From the NCBI RefSeq assembly GCF_020217005.1, contig NZ_JAIWOI010000375.1, positions 1 through 10,000 on the forward strand: 10,000 bases of DNA. The letters run 5' to 3'. A program made the translations under genes and the position numbers. Below the pieces are notes generated by a model. That model made no database searches, was not told the DNA's origin, and saw only the letters and a list, made by a program, of their open reading frames with translations. The stretch comes from Rheinheimera sp. GTDB taxonomy: Bacteria > Pseudomonadota > Gammaproteobacteria > Enterobacterales > Alteromonadaceae. This document shows positions 1 through 6,425 of the stretch, piece by piece (positions within the stretch are counted from its first letter, which is position 1; each line of letters starts with the position of its first letter).

Positions 1-2
1 TG

Positions 3-59
3 TTTATTGGCCATTGGCTGTGCGAAGCTTTAGATATGGCCATAGTAGGTACTAACTGA
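3..59 (+). CDS. C-terminal end of an unidentified upstream gene (partial)
   Basis: Only the last 18 codons are present, read in the frame that ends with TGA at 57-59. The peptide is [18 protein letters not shown]. The TGA shares its final A with the ATG of hldE (TGATG), an arrangement typical of translationally coupled operon genes, and this is the main reason for choosing this frame. The other two + frames also end early, at TAG 31-33 and TAA 53-55, so the choice is an inference. The fragment is too short for me to name the protein. A lipopolysaccharide or envelope gene would fit the neighbours, but nothing in these residues shows that. Confidence 0.45.
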   Translation, partial: FIGHWLCEALDMAIVGTN

Positions 60-1519
60 TGATTAACCTGAGCCTGCTGCAAAATTTGTCTTCTGCTTCT
101 GTACTGGTAGTAGGTGATGTGATGCTGGACCGCTATTTTAATGGCGACTCGCAGCGTATATCGCCTGAAGCCCCAGTGCCTGTGGTGAAAATCAGCAAAA
201 TTGAAGACAAAGCCGGTGGTGCTGCCAACGTGGCACGCAATATCGCCCATCTGGACGGTAAAGTAGGCTTGTTAGGTATTATTGGTCACGACAGCGCTGG
301 CGAATCCTTGCAGCAGTTGCTGGCTGGTGAGCAGATTCATTCTGAACTGCTAAGCCAGGATCACAAACCTACCATTGCCAAAATGCGGGTGGTGTCACGC
401 CAGCAACAAATAGTGCGGTTGGATCAGGAAGAAATGTTCAGCAGCCAAGATGCACAACTGCTGGCAGAACGTTTTGCCGCTGTGTACCAAAACTACGATG
501 TGATCCTGTTCAGTGATTACAACAAAGGCTCGTTGCAGCAGATTTCTAAAATGATCAAACTGGCCAAAGCGGCCGGCAAAACTGTCTTGGTTGACCCCAA
601 ACAAGCCGACTTGTCGGTCTATGCCGGTGCTGATGTCATCACGCCAAATTTAGGTGAATTTAAAACCGCAGGCGGCAAAACAGCGTCAGTGGAAGAAATG
701 CTCAGTTCAGCCCGTGAACTGATGCAAAAAGCCGGTTTAGCCTCAATTTTATTAACCCGCAGCGAACAAGGCATGAGCCTGATTACCGCTACTGAACATC
801 ATCATTTCCCGGCCCAGGTATTGGAAGTCAGTGATGTCACTGGTGCTGGGGATACCGTCATCGCCACTTTAGCTGTGATGTTAAGCGCTGGCATGTCCTT
901 GCATGATGCCACTCAGCTGGCGAACTTAGCGGCTGGTATAGTGGTAGGCAAAGTGGGCGCAGCGACAGTTTCTCCTGAAGAGCTGGCCGCTAAGCTGAAC
1001 AAAGATTTATTCCGTCAGGGCGATTTTTATCAGACGCCTTTTGACAAAGTACTGCAGCATATTCAGTTTGCCCGTCAAAACGGCGAACGTATAGTGTTCA
1101 CCAATGGCTGCTTTGATATTTTACACGCAGGCCATGTACGTTATTTAGCTCAGGCCAAGGCGTTGGGTGACCGCTTAGTGGTGGGCCTGAATTCAGATGC
1201 TTCAGTGCGCCGTTTAAAAGGCGAGCAGCGCCCTATCAACAGTCTGGAAGACCGCGCCACAGTGCTGGCAAGCCTCGCCAGTGTCGACTGGGTGGTGCCT
1301 TTTGGTGATGACCTCGCCGAAAACGATACGCCGTTACAATTAATCAGCACTATTTTGCCAGATGTCTTAGTCAAAGGCGGCGACTACAGTATTGACACCA
1401 TAGTAGGTGCGGATGTAGTGATAGCTCATGGTGGTGAAGTGCAGGTGCTGACTTTTGTTGATGGCCGCTCCACCAGCAAAGTAATACGGAAAATTCAGGA
1501 TTTACAGGGAAATAACTGA
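59..1519 (+). CDS. hldE: Bifunctional D-glycero-beta-D-manno-heptose-7-phosphate kinase / heptose-1-phosphate adenylyltransferase
   Basis: HldE (RfaE) carries two cytoplasmic activities of the ADP-heptose pathway for the lipopolysaccharide inner core: phosphorylation of heptose 7-phosphate at C1 and, after GmhB has removed the C7 phosphate, adenylylation to ADP-D,D-heptose. The 486 residues match the family length of about 475-480. Residues 1 to about 320 form a PfkB/ribokinase-fold kinase, with a [11 protein letters not shown] substrate loop at 51-61 and DVTGAGDT at 259-266, where D265 is the expected catalytic base. Residues from about 344 form a nucleotidyltransferase, with [12 protein letters not shown] at 348-359 (HxGH signature) and the C-terminal STSKVI at 471-476. 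Both domains look intact. The start is fixed by overlap with the upstream stop codon. It is the first recognisable gene of the heptose block, with the GT9 gene one base behind its stop. Confidence 0.97.
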   Translation: MINLSLLQNLSSASVLVVGDVMLDRYFNGDSQRISPEAPVPVVKISKIEDKAGGAANVARNIAHLDGKVGLLGIIGHDSAGESLQQLLAGEQIHSELLSQDHKPTIAKMRVVSRQQQIVRLDQEEMFSSQDAQLLAERFAAVYQNYDVILFSDYNKGSLQQISKMIKLAKAAGKTVLVDPKQADLSVYAGADVITPNLGEFKTAGGKTASVEEMLSSARELMQKAGLASILLTRSEQGMSLITATEHHHFPAQVLEVSDVTGAGDTVIATLAVMLSAGMSLHDATQLANLAAGIVVGKVGAATVSPEELAAKLNKDLFRQGDFYQTPFDKVLQHIQFARQNGERIVFTNGCFDILHAGHVRYLAQAKALGDRLVVGLNSDASVRRLKGEQRPINSLEDRATVLASLASVDWVVPFGDDLAENDTPLQLISTILPDVLVKGGDYSIDTIVGADVVIAHGGEVQVLTFVDGRSTSKVIRKIQDLQGNN

Positions 1520-1520
1520 G

Positions 1521-2582
1521 TTGTCGCAGCCGCTAAAATCTATCTGTATTCTGCGTTTATCCGCTATCGGCGATGTCTGCAACGCAGTTTCTGTGGTGCA
1601 GGCCATTCAGCGTCAGCATCCGCAGGCACAGATCACCTGGATCATCGGCAAAATCGAAGCCCGTTTGCTGGAAGGTTTGCCCGGTGTACGTTTTGTCGTC
1701 TTTGATAAAAAGCTGGGCAAAGCGGCTTATAGCCAGCTAAAGCAGGATTTAAGACACGACTGTTTTGATGTGCTTTTGCATATGCAAGTGGCCTTTCGCG
1801 CTAATCTCGCCTCTTTGTGTATCAAGGCCCACAAAAAAATTGGGTTTGACTGGCACACCGCCAAAGAGCTGCATGCGCTTTTTATGCGTCACCGCATAGA
1901 AGCCGCGCCACGCAGCCATGTACTGGATGGCTTTCGCCAGTTTGCCAAAGCTATTGGCGTATCAGAGCAAGAACTGGGTCAGACTCCAACATGGCAGCTG
2001 CCTATTCCTGCAGCGGACGAGTTATGGGCTAAAGAGCAGCTAGCAGCCACTGGCAACTCACGCGTCTTGATCATCAGCCCTGCAGCCTCAAAAGCCGAAC
2101 GTAACTGGCTACCAGAGCGTTATGCGGCTTTGGCCGATTATGCGAACTCTAAAGGCTTTGCGGTGATCTTATGCGGCGGCCCAACTGAACTGGAACGCAC
2201 TTTAAGTCAGGCCATTCTGGCATCGGCTCAGCATCCCATCACAGATCTCACCGGCAAAACCAATTTAAAACAGTTGCTGGCGTTGTTAAAACACGCAAGT
2301 GTAGTTTTAGCGCCCGACACAGGCCCTGCTCATATGGCGGTAGCTGTAGGTACGCCTGTGATAGGTTTATATGGCCATAGCAACCCGGATCGCACAGGCC
2401 CTTATTTATTCCGTCAGTATGTGGTCGAGGTCTATCACCAGTCGTTGCTGGAGCAACAAGGCAAAACTGCAGCAGAGCTGAAATGGGGCACACGGGTGAA
2501 AGGCAGCGATATTATGCAAAAAATTGCTGTTGAGGCTGTGACTGCTATGTTCGATAAAGTAGTGGCCGAACAGCAGTTATGA
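1521..2582 (+). CDS. Glycosyltransferase family 9 protein, probable LPS heptosyltransferase (OpsX/WaaC-like)
   Basis: GT9 enzymes transfer heptose from ADP-heptose to the Kdo-lipid A acceptor or to a growing inner core on the inner face of the cytoplasmic membrane. This 353-residue protein opens with the family signature LRLSAIGDV at 11-19, whose D18 corresponds to the catalytic Asp of WaaC. The C-terminal nucleotide-sugar domain shows a SPAAS stretch at 186-190, RNW at 194-196, and APDTGPAHMA at 264-273 followed by a GLYGHSNPDRTGPY loop at 282-295. The start appears to be TTG at 1521, one base after the hldE stop, with an AGGGA-like ribosome site at 1506-1510. No in-frame ATG lies near enough to leave the signature intact. 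The N-terminal style resembles OpsX-type heptosyltransferase I, which acts on phosphorylated Kdo, but acceptor specificity is inferred. WaaF or WaaQ roles remain possible. Confidence 0.88.
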   Translation: MSQPLKSICILRLSAIGDVCNAVSVVQAIQRQHPQAQITWIIGKIEARLLEGLPGVRFVVFDKKLGKAAYSQLKQDLRHDCFDVLLHMQVAFRANLASLCIKAHKKIGFDWHTAKELHALFMRHRIEAAPRSHVLDGFRQFAKAIGVSEQELGQTPTWQLPIPAADELWAKEQLAATGNSRVLIISPAASKAERNWLPERYAALADYANSKGFAVILCGGPTELERTLSQAILASAQHPITDLTGKTNLKQLLALLKHASVVLAPDTGPAHMAVAVGTPVIGLYGHSNPDRTGPYLFRQYVVEVYHQSLLEQQGKTAAELKWGTRVKGSDIMQKIAVEAVTAMFDKVVAEQQL

Positions 2583-2592
2583 GCCAGCAATT

Positions 2593-3150
2593 ATGAAAAA
2601 GATGCAAAAGGCCGCGTTTCTGGACAGAGATGGTGTGATTAATATCGATCATGGTTACGTCAGTAGCCCGGACCAGTTCGAGTTTATCGACGGAGTGTTT
2701 GAGGCTTGCCGTCATTTACAGCAACAAGGTTACCTGCTGATCGTAGTGACGAATCAATCAGGTATAGGCCGCGGCTACTACAACGAACAACAGTTTCATG
2801 CATTAACTGACTGGATGAAAGCGCAGTTTGAGGCTCATGGCGTGACTCTGACCGATGTGTTTTTTTGCCCTCATCATCCGGTTAATGCCAAACCCCCTTA
2901 TCAAATCGACTGCGATTGCCGTAAACCTGCACCAGGCATGTTGTTGCAGGCCATCAACAAGTATCAGATAGACCCGGGCCAAAGCCTGATGCTCGGTGAT
3001 AAAAAAGCCGATATGCAGGCCGCAAAAGCAGCTGGTGTTGGCCGCAAAGTACTGGTGTTATCAGGCCAAAATCTGACAGCTGAAGAGCAGGCCAGCGCCG
3101 ATGAAGTCTGGCCTTCGATTCAAGCGGCGCTGGAATTAGTTACAAACTAA
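2593..3150 (+). CDS. gmhB: D-glycero-beta-D-manno-heptose-1,7-bisphosphate 7-phosphatase
   Basis: GmhB removes the C7 phosphate from heptose 1,7-bisphosphate, the step between the two HldE reactions. This 185-residue cytoplasmic HAD-superfamily enzyme has every expected motif. FLDRDGVIN at 9-17 supplies nucleophile D11 and acid/base D13, VVTNQSG at 51-57 supplies T53, RKP at 110-112 supplies the motif III lysine K111, and GDKKAD at 135-140 supplies motif IV D136. The zinc site is C92, H94, C107 and C109, the same spacing as I recall for E. coli GmhB. The gene begins 10 bp after the GT9 stop. The ribosome-binding site is weak, and a second in-frame ATG at codon 4 (2602) is an alternative start. 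It is clustered with hldE, whose product it exchanges with. Histidinol-phosphate phosphatase is a related HAD alternative, but the context favours GmhB. Confidence 0.95.
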   Translation: MKKMQKAAFLDRDGVINIDHGYVSSPDQFEFIDGVFEACRHLQQQGYLLIVVTNQSGIGRGYYNEQQFHALTDWMKAQFEAHGVTLTDVFFCPHHPVNAKPPYQIDCDCRKPAPGMLLQAINKYQIDPGQSLMLGDKKADMQAAKAAGVGRKVLVLSGQNLTAEEQASADEVWPSIQAALELVTN

Positions 3151-3181
3151 ACTTCTGGCTCGCACTTTTACAAGGAATGTA

Positions 3182-4102
3182 ATGCAAAAACTCTTAGCTA
3201 CGTCCTTAGTACTGCTGATATGCGCTGGCCTGTTTTTTATAGCCAGCAATGCCAAAATAACTCAGCCTCAAACCCCACAAAACTCTGATTTTCAGCAGCC
3301 TCAGCTAACAGCTTTAGCTGCTGAGCCTGAACTCATCCCACAAGCCAATTCCAGTCCGGCAACGCCAAATTCAGCGGAGCAGCTGGTCGTTATTGCACGA
3401 CAGGACTGGAAACTGGACCAGCCTCTGCACACTCAGCTGACAGAACTGAAAAGTCGGGCCAACCAGGGCGATCTGCTGGCCACTTACATGCTGGCTATGA
3501 ACCTGAGATTTTGCGCTACGGCAGCGCTAAATGAAACCGACTTAGAAGCTCGCTTACAGCAGGCGTATGACTATAAAGACGACGGTGTTGCCATCATCAC
3601 AATCAAGGAACGCTATGAGTTTTGTGCCGGAATAGACCAACAGCAACGCGATGAGTTTTACGCTTATTTAGAAACTGCCGCCAAAGCGGGTTATGTACCA
3701 GCTCAGGAGGAGATGGCCACAGTCACGCCAGAGCAATTTATGCAATTGGCTGGTGCAACAGAGCTTGAACGCGAAGCCTATATCCAAAAGCGGCAAGACT
3801 TAATTCAGCTACAGCTTTCATTATTAGAGTCCGCATCGCAGCACGGCAGCATCAAAGCGCTGATCACCCTGTCGACTATGCACCACTCACAAAACTATGG
3901 CGAACATGGCCGGGCTAAATCTTATGCCTTCAACCTGTTGATCCTGGAACTAACAGACGACAATGGATTACACAGCAGATACTCAGACTTTGTGCAACGT
4001 CGTGAGTCAGAACTTACACCAGAGCAAATTGAACAAGCTCAGGCTTTGTCACAGCAGTGGCTGGCAATAATCAAAGCCAATGGCACTCTCTATCCGCAAT
4101 AA
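3182..4102 (+). CDS. Exported or membrane-anchored protein with degenerate Sel1-like helical repeats, function unknown
   Basis: I do not recognise a named family. The 306 residues begin with a short basic N-terminus and a hydrophobic stretch (about 4-22) ending in SNA, which could be a signal peptide or an uncleaved anchor. A linker rich in Pro, Gln, Ser and Thr follows (about 25-66), then an alpha-helical region. Three segments resemble the A-x-x-G-x-x-x-A pattern of Sel1/TPR-type repeats: around 93-108 (ANQGDLLATYMLAMNL), 165-178 (ETAAKAGYVPAQEE region) and 216-231 (ESASQHGSIKALITLS region). C111 and C148 could form a disulfide if the protein is periplasmic. The start has a good AAGGA site at 3172-3176, five bases from the ATG. 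It lies 31 bp after gmhB with no terminator between, so it may be co-transcribed with the heptose genes. Nothing ties it to LPS synthesis directly. Confidence 0.75.
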   Translation: MQKLLATSLVLLICAGLFFIASNAKITQPQTPQNSDFQQPQLTALAAEPELIPQANSSPATPNSAEQLVVIARQDWKLDQPLHTQLTELKSRANQGDLLATYMLAMNLRFCATAALNETDLEARLQQAYDYKDDGVAIITIKERYEFCAGIDQQQRDEFYAYLETAAKAGYVPAQEEMATVTPEQFMQLAGATELEREAYIQKRQDLIQLQLSLLESASQHGSIKALITLSTMHHSQNYGEHGRAKSYAFNLLILELTDDNGLHSRYSDFVQRRESELTPEQIEQAQALSQQWLAIIKANGTLYPQ

Positions 4103-4245
4103 CCATTTGCCTTTTGGCCACCTTTCCAGCCACTCGTTGTCAAAGCCTCAGAAATCAAAACAAAGTTACACATAAAAATAATGCGTTTATCATAACGAAA
4201 AAAATTGTTAATTTACCTTTTTCAGTAATAAAAGGACTTGTAGAA

Positions 4246-4914
4246 ATGAAGAAGACTTTGTTGATTGGTTTGTTGACCTTGTTTCCCATCATGGTGTTTG
4301 CCCAAAACTCCGATGCAGAAAAACAGCAGCTGCTGCGGGAATTCAAACCTTACGCCACGTATTTTGGTTTCTCGGGTACGGAGCAGTACCTGAATTTTGC
4401 CAATAAAATGGAAAGGTTAGTTGTGGGCTCATATACCGCAGGCCCAGCGCTGGAAGAGGACCCTGTCTATATTGCGTTGAATGGTATTCCTTATCACTCC
4501 TTAACTGCAGAACAAAAACAGCAGGTGGAAACCATGATGCAAACCCGTCGTCAGCACTTGGCTGATGTGCTTGGTGTGCCAGTTGAAAAGCTGGAAGCAT
4601 CCATGGACGCCTATTTAAATTATCGGGATTTGGCACACTCTTTATACAAGTTGGAGCAAAAGAAAAAGGGAGTTGTCAGCACTTCTGCTGAAGACGACGA
4701 GGACGAGAAAACAGAAGTGATAGAAATTAAAGCCCGCAAACTGGACGACTGGGGCGGCTACGGCTCTGTTTGGATGAGCGTGGGTTTGAGAGATATCGCA
4801 ATGGGCATGGGTATCGCACCACTAGTAAATTTTACTGTCTATTTTGAAAGTCGCGGTACAACGCAGGTTTTCCGCTATAGCAATACAGCTGGAGCTTACT
4901 CTATCCGGCCCTAA
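4246..4914 (+). CDS. Secreted or periplasmic hypothetical protein with signal peptide
   Basis: I do not recognise this 222-residue protein. It begins MKKTLLIGLLTLFPIMVFAQ, a textbook signal peptide with likely cleavage after A19. This start, preceded by AAGGA at 4232-4236, is preferred over the longer reading frame from 4057. The longer frame would overlap the previous gene by 46 bp and bury the signal peptide. The mature part has a helical, Gln/Lys-rich region (about 75-141), a very acidic patch at 149-156 (EDDEDE and neighbours), then VIEIKARKLDD at 158-168 and a Gly-rich, probably beta-rich C-terminus (DWGGYGSVWMSVG at 168-180). There is no cysteine, so it is not a lipoprotein. It is separated from the upstream gene by 143 bp of AT-rich DNA and probably has its own promoter. 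The GC and codon style do not obviously differ from its neighbours. Confidence 0.75.
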   Translation: MKKTLLIGLLTLFPIMVFAQNSDAEKQQLLREFKPYATYFGFSGTEQYLNFANKMERLVVGSYTAGPALEEDPVYIALNGIPYHSLTAEQKQQVETMMQTRRQHLADVLGVPVEKLEASMDAYLNYRDLAHSLYKLEQKKKGVVSTSAEDDEDEKTEVIEIKARKLDDWGGYGSVWMSVGLRDIAMGMGIAPLVNFTVYFESRGTTQVFRYSNTAGAYSIRP

Positions 4915-4985
4915 CAACCTGTAGACAGAAGCTGTCCAACATGTGATAGCCCAATAATTCTGAACTAGCGCAGAAACATATACCT

Positions 4986-5011
4986 CAGAGGCCAGAAGTT
5001 TCTGGCCTCTG
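4986..5011. terminator. Hairpin between convergent genes, probable bidirectional terminator
   Basis: An 11-bp perfect stem (CAGAGGCCAGA paired with TCTGGCCTCTG) closes a 4-base loop (AGTT). It starts 71 bp after the stop of the + strand secreted-protein gene and lies 8 bp beyond the stop of the minus-strand peroxiredoxin gene. The + strand exit continues GCTAACTTTT, a weak and displaced T tract, and the minus strand exit has none. It is a plausible terminator from its position and stem strength, though not a canonical one. Confidence 0.6.
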
Positions 5012-5019
5012 GCTAACTT

Positions 5020-5493
5020 TTACACCAGCTCTAACATCACTTCAGCTTTGCTAACTTCAAACTGTTTAGGTTCGTCGACATTCAGCGCTGTCACCACACA
5101 ATCATCGACCACCATAGCGTAGCGTTTTGAACGTACACCACCAAAATCACCGGTCTCCACATCCAGGCCAATAGCTTTAGCGAATTTGCCAGCACCATCC
5201 GCTAAAAATACGATGTCCGTGGCGTTATGAGCTTTGCCCCAGGCGTCCATCACATAAGCGTCATTGACCGAAGTACAGATAATACGATCGACGCCTTTAT
5301 CAAAAAACTGCTGCGCATGTTCAATAAAACCAGGTAAATGAGCTGCGCTGCAGGTTGGAGTAAAAGCACCAGGTACAGCAAATAACACCACTTTTTCGCC
5401 TTTAAAGACTTCAGCTGTAGTCAGGTTGACAGGGCCATTGTCGGTTAAACGCGCAAAGGTCACTTCCGGTAAGGTATCGCCAATATTGATCAT
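5020..5493 (-). CDS. Prx5-type (atypical) peroxiredoxin
   Basis: This is a thiol peroxidase of the Prx5/AhpE-like redoxin group. It reduces hydrogen peroxide and organic hydroperoxides in the cytoplasm, with electrons usually supplied by glutathione/glutaredoxin or thioredoxin. The 157 residues contain the active site PGAFTPTCS at 41-49 with peroxidatic C48, the conserved TSVNDAYV segment at 74-81, and the RSKRYAMVVDD strand at 121-131, whose first Arg is the usual active-site Arg. Cysteines are C48, C73 and C132. The C-terminal resolving Cys of human PRDX5 has no counterpart because the protein ends earlier. The start has a strong AAAAGGGA site seven bases upstream (5501-5508). The gene lies 49 bp downstream of rsmJ on the same strand, with no terminator between, so the two may share a transcript. 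There is no fused glutaredoxin domain. Confidence 0.93.
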   Translation of the reverse strand: MINIGDTLPEVTFARLTDNGPVNLTTAEVFKGEKVVLFAVPGAFTPTCSAAHLPGFIEHAQQFFDKGVDRIICTSVNDAYVMDAWGKAHNATDIVFLADGAGKFAKAIGLDVETGDFGGVRSKRYAMVVDDCVVTALNVDEPKQFEVSKAEVMLELV

Positions 5494-5542
5494 AAATTTA
5501 TCCCTTTTAATCCAGCTAATTCAGTTATTGCCGTTAATTTAG

Positions 5543-6301
5543 TTAATCCAGGGCAGCTTTGACATAGACATCAAATCTGTTGTTTTTGCCTTCAATTTGC
5601 ATGCTGGGTTTTTGCCCTGCTAAAAACTCTGCATAACCAGGCCTTTTGACCACTACTCTTTTGCTGGCCAAGTGCCAGGCGAGCGGAAACAACGCATCGG
5701 CGTCGTCATCCGTACCTACCACCTGATGAAAGGCCTGCATTTCTTTTTTCACCAAAGCCGATTTTTCACGAGCCGGAAACATCGGATCTAAATACACCAC
5801 ATCCGGGCTTGGCAATTGGGTTAACGCCTGCTGTGACGGCGCAAAGACCAGTTGCATACGTTCAGGCAGCCAGTAGGCTAACTCCGGATCAAGGGCTGCG
5901 CGGCGCAAACCATCCGCCAATAAAGCAGCCACTGCAGGCTGACGCTCCACTAAAGTCACTTTCGCACCTAAACTGGCTAACACTAAGGCATCACGGCCTA
6001 AACCCGCTGTTGCGTCTACTACGGTTAAACCCGGCTTTTTGGTGAGGCCCACAGCTTTAGCGATAGCTTCACTTTTACCACCACCAAATTTACGTCTATA
6101 AGTCGCTGCACCACTGGCAAAGTCGACCAGTATATCGCCTTGTTTATTCAGCTCTGTGTTGCGCAGCACCAAAGCATCGCCCGTCCAGTATAAATACCAG
6201 CCCTGGGGCGAATCTGTAGCGTGCAAACCATAACCTTGTTGCAGGCTTGCTGCCAGTTCAGGAGGAAAATCAGGCTGGGTCAAATAACGAGTGCTGGACA
6301 T
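5543..6301 (-). CDS. rsmJ: 16S rRNA (guanine(1516)-N2)-methyltransferase
   Basis: RsmJ (formerly YhiQ) methylates N2 of G1516 in 16S rRNA using S-adenosylmethionine. The 252 residues match the family length of about 250. Family hallmarks are present: RRKFGGGKSEAIAKAVG at 69-85, the SAM-binding motif VVDATAGLGRDALVLASLG at 94-112, the acidic ribose-binding ER pair at 119-120, the catalytic-region LDPMFP at 171-176 followed by KSALVKKEM, and the C-terminal NRFDVYVKAALD. No key residue is missing. The ATG at 6301 is favoured by the N-terminal match and length, although the upstream ribosome-binding site is poor. Two hairpins separate it from the upstream minus-strand gene, so it should have its own promoter in the gap. 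Peroxiredoxin follows 49 bp downstream. Confidence 0.96.
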   Translation of the reverse strand: MSSTRYLTQPDFPPELAASLQQGYGLHATDSPQGWYLYWTGDALVLRNTELNKQGDILVDFASGAATYRRKFGGGKSEAIAKAVGLTKKPGLTVVDATAGLGRDALVLASLGAKVTLVERQPAVAALLADGLRRAALDPELAYWLPERMQLVFAPSQQALTQLPSPDVVYLDPMFPAREKSALVKKEMQAFHQVVGTDDDADALFPLAWHLASKRVVVKRPGYAEFLAGQKPSMQIEGKNNRFDVYVKAALD

Positions 6302-6329
6302 AGTGTCACTTTAACTTTTCACATCAGGG

Positions 6330-6357
6330 AAAACTATGGCTAGTGTAACCGCCATAG
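6330..6357 (-). terminator. Second hairpin with short T run, possible weak terminator or rsmJ leader element
   Basis: A 7-bp perfect inverted repeat (CTATGGC at 6334-6340 and GCCATAG at 6351-6357) encloses a 10-base loop. On the minus strand the stem is followed by TTTT (6333-6330). It lies just after the larger terminator and 28 bp before the rsmJ start. It could be a back-up terminator for the 6426-9980 gene or part of the rsmJ leader. The stem is short and the loop large, so confidence is limited. Confidence 0.35.
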
Positions 6358-6365
6358 CCCTGTTT

Positions 6366-6416
6366 AAAAAAGGGGTCAGAACACATTGTTAACAGTTAAC
6401 AATGTGTTCTGACCCC
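6366..6416 (-). terminator. Strong rho-independent terminator of the permease-peptidase gene
   Basis: The minus strand reads a perfect 22-bp stem with a single unpaired centre base (6394), followed at once by six T (6371-6366). The stem begins 9 bp after the TAA stop of the 6426-9980 gene. With one unpaired base at the centre, the folded RNA would open two or more central pairs to form its loop, leaving about 20 bp. The + strand exit (CCCCAATTTA) has no T run, so the element terminates in the minus direction only. Confidence 0.8.
6372..6416. repeat. Perfect 22-bp palindrome of the GGGGTCAGAACACA type (candidate dispersed repeat)
   Basis: The arms run 6372-6393 (GGGGTCAGAACACATTGTTA plus AC) and 6395-6416, exact reverse complements around A6394. 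From memory, palindromes with a GGGGTCAGA outer end recur in intergenic regions of marine gammaproteobacteria, often near Y1/RAYT-type REP-associated transposases. No such transposase is in this window, so membership in a repeat family is an inference. The same DNA also serves as the terminator stem described separately. Confidence 0.55.
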
Positions 6417-6425
6417 AATTTATGT

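Noticed and set aside
2248..2493. Antisense frame within the GT9 gene
   Set aside because: It covers the conserved DTGPAHMA region of the GT9 domain on the other strand and has no independent coding signal.
4205..4231. Possible promoter TTGTTA - 17 bp - TAATAA ahead of the secreted-protein gene
   Set aside because: The -35 is fair, but the -10 matches only about three of six consensus bases and lies almost on the ribosome site. The AT-rich gap 4103-4245 probably holds a promoter, but I cannot place it.
4057..4245. Longer N-terminus (63 extra codons) for the secreted-protein gene
   Set aside because: It overlaps the previous gene, has no ribosome site, and would place a perfect signal peptide in the interior. 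The ATG at 4246 has AAGGA at good spacing.
4924..4936. Small hairpin GACAG-AAG-CTGTC just after the secreted-protein gene
   Set aside because: The stem is only 5 bp, with no T tract. The hairpin at 4986-5011 is a far better terminator candidate.
5507..5551. Nine-base direct repeat TTAATCCAG (5507-5515 and 5543-5551) around the rsmJ-peroxiredoxin gap
   Set aside because: Short, in AT-rich DNA, and one copy overlaps the rsmJ stop. No transposase or further copies nearby, so chance is likely.
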